A stretch of DNA of 55,697 nt from Caulobacterales bacterium (GCA_947474395.1 CANJID010000020.1:1-55697); one strand, 5' to 3'; positions 20,040 through 28,563 are shown, counted from the first letter of the stretch. Made by a program: numbers and translations. Notes: a model not told the origin generated them from the letters alone.

Positions 20040-21367
20040 CGTCCGGCGATGGCCAGTCCGTCCACCAGGAGGGAGGGGGCGTTGTTGGCCCCGCGCAGCT
20101 CCAGGTCGCTGGCCGGGATCAGCCGGGCGTAGATGTCGATCAGGTTGCCCGCCACGGTGATCTCGGTGACCGGATAGGCGAGCTCGCCGTCCTCGAACCA
20201 GAAGCCCGACACCCCCGCCGACCAGTCGCCGGTGTTGTTGTTGAGCGAGGGCCCGAACATGGAGGTGACCAGAAGCCCCTCCTTCGCGTCGCCCATCAGG
20301 TCGGCGAGGCTGCGACGCCCCGGGACCAGGGTCAGGTTGTGCGGGCCGGTCCCCGGCGGGGACGCGCCGCCGCGCGAGGCGTGGCCGGTGGTCTGCATGC
20401 CGAGCTGCTTGGCGGCCGAGGTGTTCAGGAGCCAGGTGGTCAGGACGCCCTTTTCGATCAGCGAAAGGTCGCTGGTGACCACGCCTTCGTCGTCGAAGGG
20501 GGTGGAGCCGAGGCCGCGGACTCGGTGCGGTTCGTCGATGATGTCGATGTGGTCGCCGAACACCCGCTGGCCCAGCTTGTCCTTCAGGAAGGAGACGCCC
20601 CGGGCCACGGCCGGGCCGGAGACGGCGCCGACGAAGGGGCCGATGATCGAGGTCGCCAGGCGGTTCTCGAAGATCACCGGCGCGGTGCGGCTTTCGATCT
20701 TGCGCGCGCCCAGCCGATCCACCGCCCGCTTGCCGGCCTCCAGTCCGATGGAGGTCGCGCCCGGCAGGTCCTCCAGGTGGCGGGTGTGGCGGCCCTCGCC
20801 GCCGCGTTCCATCTCCGCGCCCTCGCCGGCGATGGCCGAGGCGGAGATGGCGAAGGCCGAGGCCTGGTGCGCCCCGTCGAAGCCGGCGCTGGTGACGTGA
20901 CGCCAGGCGGCGGAGGTCCAGCTTGCCGAGCCGCCGTCGGTGTTGGACACGCCCTCGACCCCGCGGGCGGCGGCCTCGGCCTCGTGGGCCTGGCGCTCTA
21001 GGGACTCGGGGGAGAGCTCGGTGTCGTCGTAGAGGTCCAGGGCCGGCCCCGGGCCCTTGGCGAGACGGTCTTCCGGTGCGAGGCCGCAGTAGGGGTCCTC
21101 GGGCGCGAGGCGGGCCATGGCCACGGCCCGCTCCACCAGCTTGGCCCGCGCGGTGGCCGACAGGTCCGAGCCGGACACCACCGCCTGCTGGGTCCCGATA
21201 AAGACGCGCAGGGAAAGGTCGCGGGCCTCTTCCCGCTCGACTTCCTCGAGCTCGCCAAGACGCACCGTGACGGAGAGGGAGGATCGCTCGGCGCCCACCG
21301 CCTCGGCCGCGTCGGCGCCGGCCCTCAAGGCGGCGGCCACGACATCGTGCAGCAGGCCGGAATCCAT
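20036..21367 (-). CDS. pmbA: TldE/PmbA family metalloprotease subunit
   Basis: A 443-residue TldD/PmbA-family protein taken from the ATG at 21365-21367 (upstream ATG-like starts to 21400 add an unlikely extension). It lacks the HEXXXH zinc motif of TldD, which marks it as the TldE/PmbA partner; TldD-TldE heterodimers degrade unfolded peptides and mature some bacteriocins. Motifs seen include GAVSGPAVARGVSFLKDKLG and a C-terminal ITVAGNLIDI. TldD itself is not in the window. It is the first gene of the pmbA-cysQ-DUF4170 run. Confidence 0.93.
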   Translation of the reverse strand: MDSGLLHDVVAAALRAGADAAEAVGAERSSLSVTVRLGELEEVEREEARDLSLRVFIGTQQAVVSGSDLSATARAKLVERAVAMARLAPEDPYCGLAPEDRLAKGPGPALDLYDDTELSPESLERQAHEAEAAARGVEGVSNTDGGSASWTSAAWRHVTSAGFDGAHQASAFAISASAIAGEGAEMERGGEGRHTRHLEDLPGATSIGLEAGKRAVDRLGARKIESRTAPVIFENRLATSIIGPFVGAVSGPAVARGVSFLKDKLGQRVFGDHIDIIDEPHRVRGLGSTPFDDEGVVTSDLSLIEKGVLTTWLLNTSAAKQLGMQTTGHASRGGASPPGTGPHNLTLVPGRRSLADLMGDAKEGLLVTSMFGPSLNNNTGDWSAGVSGFWFEDGELAYPVTEITVAGNLIDIYARLIPASDLELRGANNAPSLLVDGLAIAGR

Positions 21368-21444
21368 GACGCTTTCCTCAACCGCGAGAGAGCGTCGCAT
21401 ATGGCCGAGCGACGAGGTCGCCGCAAGCGCGGCGGGGCCGCGCG

Positions 21445-21852
21445 TCAGATGATGGCGTAGGAGAGCAGGATCACCGCGGCGAACAGATAGGACAGCCAGG
21501 TCAGGATCGCGCCGATGGTGCGTCCGATGGAGACCCCGGCGTTGAGGCTCAGGCCCCAGGCGTGCGCCACCCGTCCCAGGAACAGGATCAGGCCGATCCC
21601 GTGCACCAGCGCATAGGGCGCGCCGACCAGGGCCAGCACCGCCAGGGCGGCCATGCCGGCGGGCACATATTCGGCGGCGTTGCCGAACGCCCGGCGCGCG
21701 CGGACCAGCTCGGGCACGCCTTCATCGCCGATCAGCACCCGATGACGCTGGCGCTGGCGGGTGACCAGGACGGCCAGAACCAGCAGCAGCATCAGGTTCA
21801 GGGCGACCCACAGGGCCGCCGCGTGCGCTGCCGGGCTTACGACCGTATCCAT
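21445..21852 (-). CDS. MAPEG family membrane protein
   Basis: A 135-residue protein with four predicted membrane helices (about 10-30, 58-78, 80-98, 112-132) and the MAPEG-like stretch RRAFGNAAEYVPAGMAALAV plus GRVAHAWGL. Bacterial members are glutathione-dependent or of unknown activity. It stands alone, 77 bases upstream of the pmbA start on the same strand and divergent from the epimerase-like gene. Confidence 0.88.
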   Translation of the reverse strand: MDTVVSPAAHAAALWVALNLMLLLVLAVLVTRQRQRHRVLIGDEGVPELVRARRAFGNAAEYVPAGMAALAVLALVGAPYALVHGIGLILFLGRVAHAWGLSLNAGVSIGRTIGAILTWLSYLFAAVILLSYAII

Positions 21853-21959
21853 GGTCGGTGGTTTCCTCGGGTTGCAGGAGGCGCCATTAAGGCCGCGCTT
21901 CGCGAACGGCGGTCAAGATGCTTGCGGTTGCGCCGGTTCGCGGCCTGGGGGAGCCATAG

Positions 21960-22832
21960 GTGGCGAAGGCGTCGGCCAAGACCGGCCTGCAGGGCCCCGT
22001 GCTGGTGTTGGGGGCGACCAGCCTGATCGGCGGTTTCCTGTTGCCGCGCATGGCTTCGGCGGGTGTTGACGTCATCGCCGTCAGCCGCGCCCCACGGGCC
22101 GAGGCCAGGGGCCTGACCTGGCTTCAGGCCGACCTTATCACCCTCGCCGATTTCACCGCCCCGTCGGCCGCCACGGTGCTGAGCCTGGTCCCCATCTGGC
22201 TGCTGCCCCCGGTCCTGCCCGCCCTGATCGCGGGCGGGATGACGCGGCTCGTGGCCTTCTCGTCGACCAGCCGCTTCACCAAGACCGCCTCTTCCGAAGC
22301 CGGGGAGCGCGCCGTCGCCCGGCGCCTCGCCGAGGCGGAGGACGCCACCATCGCGGCCTGCGAGGCCGCTCGCGTCGCCTGGACCATCTTGCGGCCCACC
22401 ATGATCTACGCCGAAGGGCGGGACCGGAACGTCAGCCGCCTCGCCGCCCTGATCGGGCGTTGGAAAGTGCTGCCGCTGTCCGGGGGAGCCAGGGGCCTGC
22501 GCCAGCCCGTCCACGCCGACGACCTCGCCGCCGCGGCCCTGGCCGCCGCCGCCGCGCCCGCCGCCGCCAATCGCGCCTACGACCTGCCGGGCGGCGAGAC
22601 CCTGAGCTATCGGGCCATGACCGAGCGGCTGTTCGAGGCCCAGGGGCTGACGCCGCGCATCCTGTCGGTCCCGCCGCCCCTGTGGCGCTTCGCGCTGACC
22701 CTTGCGCGCCCCATCCTGCCCGGCGCCACGGCGGCCATGGGGGACCGCATGGCAGAGGACCTGACCTTCGACTCCGGCCCGGCGGTGCGGGACTTCGGCT
22801 GGTCGCCCAGGCCCTTCCGGCCCTCTTTCTAG
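21960..22832 (+). CDS. NAD(P)-binding epimerase/dehydratase-like protein (extended SDR type)
   Basis: A 290-residue Rossmann protein with a nucleotide-binding loop VLGATSLIGGFLLP at its N-terminus and a late RQPVHADDLAAAAL motif typical of nucleoside-sugar epimerase-like and NmrA-like proteins. The start is GTG at 21960. A canonical YxxxK is not evident, so catalysis is uncertain. The C-terminal LPGGETLSYRAMTERLFEA region resembles complex I assembly/NDUFA9-like SDRs. It converges on the methyltransferase gene with a 4-base overlap. Substrate unknown. Confidence 0.8.
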   Translation: MAKASAKTGLQGPVLVLGATSLIGGFLLPRMASAGVDVIAVSRAPRAEARGLTWLQADLITLADFTAPSAATVLSLVPIWLLPPVLPALIAGGMTRLVAFSSTSRFTKTASSEAGERAVARRLAEAEDATIAACEAARVAWTILRPTMIYAEGRDRNVSRLAALIGRWKVLPLSGGARGLRQPVHADDLAAAALAAAAAPAAANRAYDLPGGETLSYRAMTERLFEAQGLTPRILSVPPPLWRFALTLARPILPGATAAMGDRMAEDLTFDSGPAVRDFGWSPRPFRPSF

Positions 22833-23479
22833 TCCATTACCGCCCAGACGCCGCAGCGCTTGACCTCGGCGTCCTCCAGTTCGCGGGTGGTGGGGACCTG
22901 GTACTCGGCGAGCAGGGTCAGTCCCTCGCGGGGCAGGTAGGAGCGGCCGGGATCGCCCACCAGGACGCGGATTCCGCGGGCGTGGGCGGCGCGCAGCCAG
23001 GCGTGGACCCGGCCGGCCATCGGTCCTTCGTAGGAGACGTCGCCGGCGCAGATCAGGTCGACGTCGGGCGGGTCGGAGGCCAGCAGGTCCTCCGAGGTGA
23101 AGCGCACCGTCACCCCGTTGGCCTCCGCGTTGAGGGCCACGGCCGTCTCGCAGAAGAGGTCGATGTCGCTGCCCAGGACATCCGCCGCCCCCGCCCTGGC
23201 GGCGGCGATGGCCACCAGGCCCGAGCCGGTGGCGAAGTCGAGCACGCGCTTGCCGGCGACCTCCTCCGGATGATCGAGCAGGTAGCGCGCCACGGCCTGT
23301 CCGCCGGCCCAGGCGAAGGCCCAGAAGGGCGGAGGAACGCCCTGCCTTTCGAGTTCGTCTTCGGTCAGCCGCCAGATCGGGGTGATCTCGTCGGCGAGGA
23401 GCAGGACCAGTTCGGGAACGTGGGGCGGGCGCTGCGGGCGGGCGTGCTCCAGGATGAATCCCCGCCGGTCGGCGATCAC
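22829..23479 (-). CDS. Class I SAM methyltransferase, EtfB lysine methyltransferase-like
   Basis: About 216 residues from a GTG start at 23477-23479 that overlaps the ubiA stop (GTGA). It has the SAM-binding motif VLDFATGSGLVAIAAARAGA, the preceding PPPFWAFAWAGGQAVARYL and a GDVSYE post-I motif. This pattern fits the METTL20/EtfB lysine methyltransferase group, often mislabelled as ribosomal L11 methyltransferase. The electron-transfer flavoprotein genes are not in the window. The frame is open far upstream through ubiA in another frame, which I reject as coding. Confidence 0.82.
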   Translation of the reverse strand: MIADRRGFILEHARPQRPPHVPELVLLLADEITPIWRLTEDELERQGVPPPFWAFAWAGGQAVARYLLDHPEEVAGKRVLDFATGSGLVAIAAARAGAADVLGSDIDLFCETAVALNAEANGVTVRFTSEDLLASDPPDVDLICAGDVSYEGPMAGRVHAWLRAAHARGIRVLVGDPGRSYLPREGLTLLAEYQVPTTRELEDAEVKRCGVWAVMD

Positions 23480-24405
23480 CACGGCAGTTGCTTGATCGCC
23501 CCCAGGGCGAGGCCCGCGAACAACAATAGCCCCGCGCCCCGGTTGGAGCGGAACAGGGTCAGGGCGCGAGCCGGGTCGTCCAGCTTCAATCCGCGAGCCT
23601 GCAGGATCAGGTGCACGGCGTAGAGCAGCCAGAGGGGATAGAAGGCGACGCCCTCGCCGGCGAGGGCCCCGGCCGCCAGGGCCAGGATGGCGGCGGTCAC
23701 GTAGAACCCCAGGATCGCCTGCGGGGCCGCCGCGCCCAGCCGCCGGGCGGTGGACTTCACTCCGGCCAGGGCGTCGTCCTCCAGATCCTGCACCGCGTAG
23801 ATGGTGTCGTAGCCGAGGGTCCAGAACAGGCCGCCGGCGTAGAGCAGCAGGGCTGGCCAGCCGAGGGAGCCCTTGGCCGCCGCGTAGCCGACCAGGGCGC
23901 CCCAGTTGAAGGTCAGGCCCAGCCAGGCCTGGGGCCACCAGGTGATCCGCTTCATGAAGGGATAGGCAGCCACGAGGCCGAGACTGGCGACCCCGAGGGC
24001 GATGGCCACCGGCCCCATGGTCAGGAGCACGGCGAGGCCCACCAGGCTGCAGCCCGCGAGAAAGGCCCAGGCGCCCTTGACGGTGATCTGCCCCGAGGGG
24101 ATCGGGCGCCCGGCGGTGCGGGCGACCTTGGCGTCGATGTCGCGGTCGACGATGTCGTTGTAGGCGCACCCCGCGGCGCGCATGGCCGCCGCTCCGATGG
24201 CGAGCAGGACGACCAGGGCCCAGTCGGGGAAGCGCCCCTCGGACGCGCGGGCCAGGGCCACGCCCTGCCAGCAGGGCAGCAGCAGGAGCCAGATTCCGGC
24301 CGGCCGATCGAAGCGGCCGAGCTTGAGCCAGGGGCGCAAGGGGGGCGGGGCGAACCGGTCGACCCAGTTGTCCGGCGCGGCGTCGGGCAGGGGGGCTGCG
24401 GTCAT
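23476..24405 (-). CDS. ubiA: 4-hydroxybenzoate polyprenyltransferase UbiA
   Basis: Integral membrane prenyltransferase that joins the polyprenyl chain to 4-hydroxybenzoate in ubiquinone synthesis. The 309-residue product has both Asp-rich motifs: NDIVDRDIDAKVARTAGRP and YAVQDLEDDALAGVKSTA, with about eight hydrophobic helices. It is divergent from ubiK, another ubiquinone gene, across 103 bases, and its stop overlaps the methyltransferase start. Confidence 0.96.
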   Translation of the reverse strand: MTAAPLPDAAPDNWVDRFAPPPLRPWLKLGRFDRPAGIWLLLLPCWQGVALARASEGRFPDWALVVLLAIGAAAMRAAGCAYNDIVDRDIDAKVARTAGRPIPSGQITVKGAWAFLAGCSLVGLAVLLTMGPVAIALGVASLGLVAAYPFMKRITWWPQAWLGLTFNWGALVGYAAAKGSLGWPALLLYAGGLFWTLGYDTIYAVQDLEDDALAGVKSTARRLGAAAPQAILGFYVTAAILALAAGALAGEGVAFYPLWLLYAVHLILQARGLKLDDPARALTLFRSNRGAGLLLFAGLALGAIKQLPW

Positions 24406-24508
24406 GAGTTTTCTTTACGGCGAAAAGCCGCAGCCGACGAGGCCCTGTCGCAGCGCAGCAAACAGGCCCATATAGGGCAGGATCACCTTCTCGCCGGGAT
24501 GCGCCCAG

Positions 24509-24772
24509 ATGCAGACAAAAAACCCCTTCCTCGACGAAGTCGCCAAGGCGATGGAGGGCGCCATGAGCGTGGCCCAGGCCGCGGGCGAGGAGGCCAAGGC
24601 CGCCTTCCGTTCGCAGGCGGACCGCTTCGTGGCCGAGATGGACTTGGTGCGCCGCGACGAGCTGGAGGCCGTCAAGGCCGCCCTCGGCGGGGAGATTGCG
24701 CAACTGCGTGAACAAATCGCGCGATTGAATACCTCCACAGATAGTTCTCGCCCATCGGACGACGCCGGTTGA
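24509..24772 (+). CDS. ubiK: Ubiquinone biosynthesis accessory factor UbiK (BMFP domain)
   Basis: An 87-residue BMFP-family protein: MQTKNPFLDEVAKAMEGAM at the start, an amphipathic helix and a C-terminal coiled coil (about 45-75, LVRRDELEAVKAALGGEIAQ). Members form coiled-coil trimers, promote membrane association, and help assemble late ubiquinone enzymes in Escherichia coli. Its place opposite ubiA supports that role here. Confidence 0.87.
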   Translation: MQTKNPFLDEVAKAMEGAMSVAQAAGEEAKAAFRSQADRFVAEMDLVRRDELEAVKAALGGEIAQLREQIARLNTSTDSSRPSDDAG

Positions 24773-24845
24773 GCCCGCCCGCCCGAAGCAGCTAGTTTCA
24801 TTTCGGGACGCGATTCATCCGCGCCCCCAAAAGGATCGACGCCAG

Positions 24846-25349
24846 ATGGACAGCTCGCAGCCTGAAGACGTCGACATCGGTTTTGACCCCCTGGACGTGG
24901 TCGAACACGTCCTGTCGGCGGAAAACCTGGAATTCGACCGCACCGACGACGGCGACCTCGCCTTCGCGCTGGCGGGCGACTGGAAGGACTACGAACTGTG
25001 GTTCGCCTGGCGCCCGGAGGCCGACTGCCTGCAGCTGTGCCTGTCGCTGGACCTGCGCGTCGCCAAGGGTCGGCGCAACGCCAGCCATGAGCTGCTGTCC
25101 CTGATCAACCAGCGCATCTGGCTCGGCCACTTCGAGGTCTGGGCCGAGGACGGCGAGGTGGTGTTCCGCCATTCGCTCGCGGTGCCGACGGGCGAGCGCC
25201 CGACCATCGCCCAGGCGGCCTCGATGATCGACGCGGCGGTGGAGGCGGCTGACCGCTTCTTCCCGGCCTTCGACTTCCTGATCCGCGGCGCCAAGTCTCC
25301 CTCGGACGCCATGGCCGCCTGCATGTTCGAGACGGCCGGCGAGGCCTGA
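24846..25349 (+). CDS. YbjN domain-containing protein
   Basis: A 167-residue soluble acidic protein of the YbjN family (type III secretion chaperone-like fold), with the pattern DVVEHVLSAENLEFDRTDDG near the start and ELLSLINQRIWLGHFEVW in the middle. Members have been linked to motility and stress effects but have no defined biochemical role. It precedes proC by 10 bases and follows ubiK by 73 bases. Confidence 0.86.
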   Translation: MDSSQPEDVDIGFDPLDVVEHVLSAENLEFDRTDDGDLAFALAGDWKDYELWFAWRPEADCLQLCLSLDLRVAKGRRNASHELLSLINQRIWLGHFEVWAEDGEVVFRHSLAVPTGERPTIAQAASMIDAAVEAADRFFPAFDFLIRGAKSPSDAMAACMFETAGEA

Positions 25350-25359
25350 GGCGCTACCC

Positions 25360-26154
25360 ATGACGGTTCCGATCCTGATGCTGGGCGCCGGCCGCATGGG
25401 CGGCGCCATGGTGGACGGCTGGCGGCGGGGTTCGGCCTTCGCCCCCGCCGACCTGATCCTCTGCGACCCGATGCCGGGCGCCGCCGCCCTGAAGGCGGCG
25501 CAGGCCGGGGCGACCCTCAACCCGCCGCTCGCCACCCTGATGCGGGCCAAGACCGTGGTCCTGGCGGTCAAGCCGCAGATGTGGCGCGAGGCCGCCGCGG
25601 CCTATGCCGACAAGCTGGCCATCGACGTGGTGGTGGTCTCCATCGCCGCCGGGGTGAAGGCGGGCGACATCGAGGCGGCGTTCTCGCGCCCCGTGGCGCG
25701 GGTGATGCCGACCACCGGCGCGGCCATCGGCAAGGGCGTCGCCAGCATCTATTCGGCTAGCCCCGAGGCGCGGGCGCGGGCCCACGCCCTGTTCGATCCC
25801 GTCGGGGTCTCGGTCGACCTGGCCGACGAGGACCTGATGGACGCGGCGACCGCCGTATCCGGCTCCAGCCCGGCCTATCTCTACGCCTTCGTCGAGGCCC
25901 TGGAGGCAGCCGGCGTCACCGCGGGCCTGGCGCCCGACGCTGCCCGGACCCTGGCGCGGGCCACCATCGCCAGCGCGGCGGCCCTGATGGAGGCCAGCGG
26001 CGAGGAACCCTCCGAGCTCCGCCGCCAGGTCACCTCGCCCGGCGGCACCACCGAGGCGGCCCTGAAGGTGCTGCTCTCCGACCGGGGCTTGCCTACCCTG
26101 ATGCGCGACGCGGTGGACGCGGCGGCGGCCCGGGCGAAAGAACTCGGCGGCTGA
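25360..26154 (+). CDS. proC: Pyrroline-5-carboxylate reductase ProC
   Basis: Catalyses the last step of proline synthesis with NAD(P)H. The 264-residue product starts with the Rossmann loop LGAGRMGGAM and ends with the family signature VTSPGGTTEAALKVL. The motif GSSPAYLYAFVEALEAAGV is the dimer and substrate-site region. It is cotranscribed with ybjN by spacing, and family A repeat copy 2 follows 20 bases after the stop. Confidence 0.97.
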   Translation: MTVPILMLGAGRMGGAMVDGWRRGSAFAPADLILCDPMPGAAALKAAQAGATLNPPLATLMRAKTVVLAVKPQMWREAAAAYADKLAIDVVVVSIAAGVKAGDIEAAFSRPVARVMPTTGAAIGKGVASIYSASPEARARAHALFDPVGVSVDLADEDLMDAATAVSGSSPAYLYAFVEALEAAGVTAGLAPDAARTLARATIASAAALMEASGEEPSELRRQVTSPGGTTEAALKVLLSDRGLPTLMRDAVDAAAARAKELGG

Positions 26155-26174
26155 TTTTTCGATTCTTTCAAAAC

Positions 26175-26272
26175 CCGCTCACCCCGGCGAAAGCCGGGGC
26201 CCAGGTTTTTTTCTGCAACCCGCTCGCTCTACGATAAAAAGCCTGGGTCCCGGCTTTCGCCGGGATGAGCGG
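26175..26272. repeat. 98-bp palindromic element, family A copy 2 (intergenic)
   Basis: Arms at 26175-26205 and 26242-26272 are inverted repeats of 31 bp around a 36-base centre, the same architecture and length as the copy in tilS (1431-1528). It separates proC from the TetR gene. Either arm can fold as CCCGGCGAAAGCCGGG, and the whole can form one long hairpin. Confidence 0.92.
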
Positions 26273-26289
26273 ATTTCAGTGCTGATCCC

Positions 26290-26883
26290 ATGACCGATGA
26301 AGCCGTGCGCAGCCGGACAGAGCTGACCATCGCCCCACCCGATCTCTTGGACCGGGCGGCCGAGGCTGCGTTGGAGCTTGCGGGGGACCGGCCGTGGAGC
26401 CAGATCGCGCTGCGCGACATCGCGCGCGCCGCCGGGGTTTCCCTGGTCGAACTCTACGCCCGCGCTCCGTCCAAGGGCGCGCTGCTGGACCGCCTCTCCA
26501 CCCAGCTCGACGCCCTGGCGATCGAGGCGGGAGAGGTCGAGACCGCCCCCGATCCCCACGACCGCCTGTTCGAGGTGACCATGGCCCGGCTGGAGGCCAT
26601 GGCGCCGCGTCGGGTGCTGCTGATCGCCATCGGTCGGGCCGAAGGGGTGATCGCCATGGCCCCGCGCCTCGCCCGCACCGCCCGGGCGCTCCTGGAAGCG
26701 GCCGGGCTCGACACCAGCGGCCCCGAGGGGCGCTTGCGCGTGGTCGCCATGACGGTGGTCTGGGCCCGCACCCTGCAGGTCTGGCGCGACGACGAGGGGG
26801 CGCTCAACCGCACCATGGCCGAGATCGACCGCCGCCTGAAACAGATGCGGGATCAGCTGGGGCGCATCGGGGCGGGGTTCTGA
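26290..26883 (+). CDS. TetR family transcriptional regulator
   Basis: A 197-residue protein with an N-terminal TetR helix-turn-helix (about 15-60: WSQIALRDIARAAGVSLVELYARAPSKGALL) and a helical effector region ending MRDQLGRIGAGF. The target is unknown; it sits alone between two repeats and no inverted repeat that I trust as an operator lies in front of it. The effector half also resembles COQ9-like TetR relatives, and ubiquinone genes lie nearby, but the match is not firm. Confidence 0.8.
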   Translation: MTDEAVRSRTELTIAPPDLLDRAAEAALELAGDRPWSQIALRDIARAAGVSLVELYARAPSKGALLDRLSTQLDALAIEAGEVETAPDPHDRLFEVTMARLEAMAPRRVLLIAIGRAEGVIAMAPRLARTARALLEAAGLDTSGPEGRLRVVAMTVVWARTLQVWRDDEGALNRTMAEIDRRLKQMRDQLGRIGAGF

Positions 26884-26890
26884 GCCGTTC

Positions 26891-27026
26891 ACTCTGCCCC
26901 CCTGGGGGAAGTGTCCCGAGCTTGCCTCGGGACGACGGGGGCTGAAGGGCGCTGCCGTCGCCCGCGCGTCGCGCGGCCCCCTCAGTCAGGCCGTTCGGCC
27001 TGCCAGCTCCCCCAGAGGGGGCGCAG
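26891..27026. repeat. Repeat family C, copy 1 (about 135 bp)
   Basis: The ends form an inverted repeat (CCCCTGGGGGAAGTG near 26900 and CAGCTCCCCCAGAGGGGG near 27004). Inside are local hairpins GTCCCGAGC/GCCTCGGGAC and AGGCCGTTCGGCCT, and the string GGGGGCTGAAGGGC. Related copies are at 44652-44790 (opposite orientation) and 51699-51834. This copy fills the space between two convergent genes and may act as a bidirectional terminator. Confidence 0.85.
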
Positions 27027-27896
27027 TTACTCCTCCAACCCGCCCGCCATCGCCACCAGTCTCTCCGCCTGGACCAGGTGCAGGTGTTCGGCCATGCGGC
27101 CGCCCACGCGGATGGCGCCCTTGCCCTGGTTGGCGGGGGCGGCGAAGGCCTCGATGACGGCGCGGGCGTCCGCCAGGGCTTCGGGAGAGGGGCTGAAGAC
27201 GCGGTTGCACGGCCCGACCTGGCGGGGGTGGATCACCGTCTTGCCGTCGAAGCCGAAGATCGCCCCCTGCTCACATTCGGCGATGAAGCCCGCCTCGTCC
27301 TCCAGATCGGCGAACACCCCGTCGAGGATCGCGACGCCGTGGGCGCGGGCGGCGGCGACCGAAAGGGCCAGGGCGGGGGCGAAGGCCTCGCGGGCGGGGG
27401 TCAGCCGGGCGCCGGTCTCCTTGGCGAGGTCGTTCAGGCCCATGACCATGCAGGAAAGGCGCGAGGTGCGGGCCGCAGCCCCGATGCCGTCAAGGTGGAA
27501 CAGGCAGCGGGCGGTCTCGATCATCACCCACAGGCGCGTCGTGGCGGGGGCGTGGGACAAACGGGAATCGTAGCGGGCCACGTCTCCGGCGTCGGTGATC
27601 TTGGGGGCCAGCACCGCGTCCGGCCCGGCCTCGGCCATGGCCTTCAGGTCGGCCTCGCCGTAGGGGGTGTCGAGGCCGTTAACCCGCACCACCAGCTCGC
27701 GGCGGCCGAACCCGCCGGCCTTGACCGCGGCGACGGCGGCCTCGCGGGCGGCGGCCTTGGCCTCGGGAGCGACCGAGTCCTCCAGGTCGATGATCACCGC
27801 GTCGCAGGCGAGCGCTCGGGCTTTCTCCAGCGCGCGCGCGTTGGCGGCGGGCAGGTAGAGGGCGCTGCGGCGGGGGCGGAACGGGGTCTCGGTCAC
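27027..27896 (-). CDS. HpcH/HpaI aldolase / citrate lyase beta-like CoA ester lyase
   Basis: A 289-residue CitE-like protein: RRSALYLPAANARALEKA at the start, catalytic-region motifs VIIDLEDSVAPEAK (metal-binding acid), LWVMIETA and the C-terminal FGFDGKTVIHPRQV. Family members cleave malyl-CoA, beta-methylmalyl-CoA or citramalyl-CoA. The substrate cannot be read from sequence, and no citrate lyase alpha or gamma subunits are nearby, which favours a stand-alone CoA-ester lyase or thioesterase. Confidence 0.9.
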   Translation of the reverse strand: MTETPFRPRRSALYLPAANARALEKARALACDAVIIDLEDSVAPEAKAAAREAAVAAVKAGGFGRRELVVRVNGLDTPYGEADLKAMAEAGPDAVLAPKITDAGDVARYDSRLSHAPATTRLWVMIETARCLFHLDGIGAAARTSRLSCMVMGLNDLAKETGARLTPAREAFAPALALSVAAARAHGVAILDGVFADLEDEAGFIAECEQGAIFGFDGKTVIHPRQVGPCNRVFSPSPEALADARAVIEAFAAPANQGKGAIRVGGRMAEHLHLVQAERLVAMAGGLEE

Positions 27897-27918
27897 GGAA
27901 TGCGTTCCTTTTGCCGCC

Positions 27919-28482
27919 TTAGAACAGGGGGTATTCGCGTTCCAGGTCGTAGCGCGAGCCGTCGCTTCCGAGCCAGCTCGAATAGAGGCCGAACCAGGTG
28001 GCGCGCCAAGTCGGGGATTTGAGCAGGTTGTGGCCGGCGATCCAGGCGGCGACCCGGTCCGGCGGCGGGCGTCGCAGATAGGCCAGGGTCACGTGTGGGC
28101 GGTAGAGGCGCTTGTCGGGTTGGAGCCCGCACCGGCGGGCGGCGGTGTCGCACCGGGCGGCGAGGCGCCGGAGCGGCTCGCTCTCGCCCACGCCGGCCCA
28201 GACGGCGCCGATGTCGTCGCCCTCGCCGAAGCTGCCGACGCCCTCCAGGTTCAGGTCGAAGGGCGGGGTCGCCGCGACGGACAGGGCCGCGTCGATGTCG
28301 GCGGCGACCGTCTCGGAAACCTCACCGAAGAAGCGCAGGGTGATGTGCAGCTGCTCCAGGTCGCGCCAGCGGGCGCGGGGGATTCCCTGCTGTCGCCTGG
28401 ACAGCCGTTCGCCGATCTCGAAGGGCACCGGCAGGGCGGCGAACAGCCGGATCAAGGACGCCTCCAAAAAGCCATTCCGCAA
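27919..28482 (-). CDS. thpR: RNA 2',3'-cyclic phosphodiesterase (2'-5' RNA ligase family) ThpR
   Basis: A 187-residue 2H phosphoesterase with two HxTx motifs, HITLRFFGEV and HVTLAYLRRP, and the start LIRLFAALPVPFEIGERL. The family hydrolyses 2',3'-cyclic phosphates on RNA ends. It is 22 bases upstream of the CoA-ester lyase in the same direction and divergent from the Bax-inhibitor gene. Confidence 0.92.
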   Translation of the reverse strand: MRNGFLEASLIRLFAALPVPFEIGERLSRRQQGIPRARWRDLEQLHITLRFFGEVSETVAADIDAALSVAATPPFDLNLEGVGSFGEGDDIGAVWAGVGESEPLRRLAARCDTAARRCGLQPDKRLYRPHVTLAYLRRPPPDRVAAWIAGHNLLKSPTWRATWFGLYSSWLGSDGSRYDLEREYPLF

Positions 28483-28489
28483 TGTTCCC

Positions 28490-28518
28490 TTGCGTGCTGC
28501 GGCTAAGCCGCCAATATC
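28490..28518 (+). promoter_or_regulatory. Candidate promoter of the Bax-inhibitor-1 gene
   Basis: TTGCGT (28490-28495) and AATATC (28513-28518) are separated by 17 bases, a plausible housekeeping -35/-10 pair. Transcription would start near 28525, at the edge of the palindrome that follows. Seen by eye only. Confidence 0.35.
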
Positions 28519-28525
28519 TTCTCTG

Positions 28526-28550
28526 CGTCAGAAACTGACGTTTGATCAAA
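28526..28550. promoter_or_regulatory. Two adjacent perfect palindromes before the Bax-inhibitor-1 gene
   Basis: CGTCAG-AAA-CTGACG (28526-28540) is followed directly by TTTGATCAAA (28541-28550), 13 bases before the ATG. Their placement at a predicted start site suits an operator or an mRNA leader hairpin. Confidence 0.4.
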
Positions 28551-28563
28551 GGGCTTCATAGCG

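Noticed and set aside
24480-24715. Upstream extension of the methyltransferase frame through ubiA to 24715
   Set aside because: The extension lies out of frame over ubiA and is Arg/Gly/Pro-rich. The GTG at 23479 overlapping the ubiA stop is the better start.
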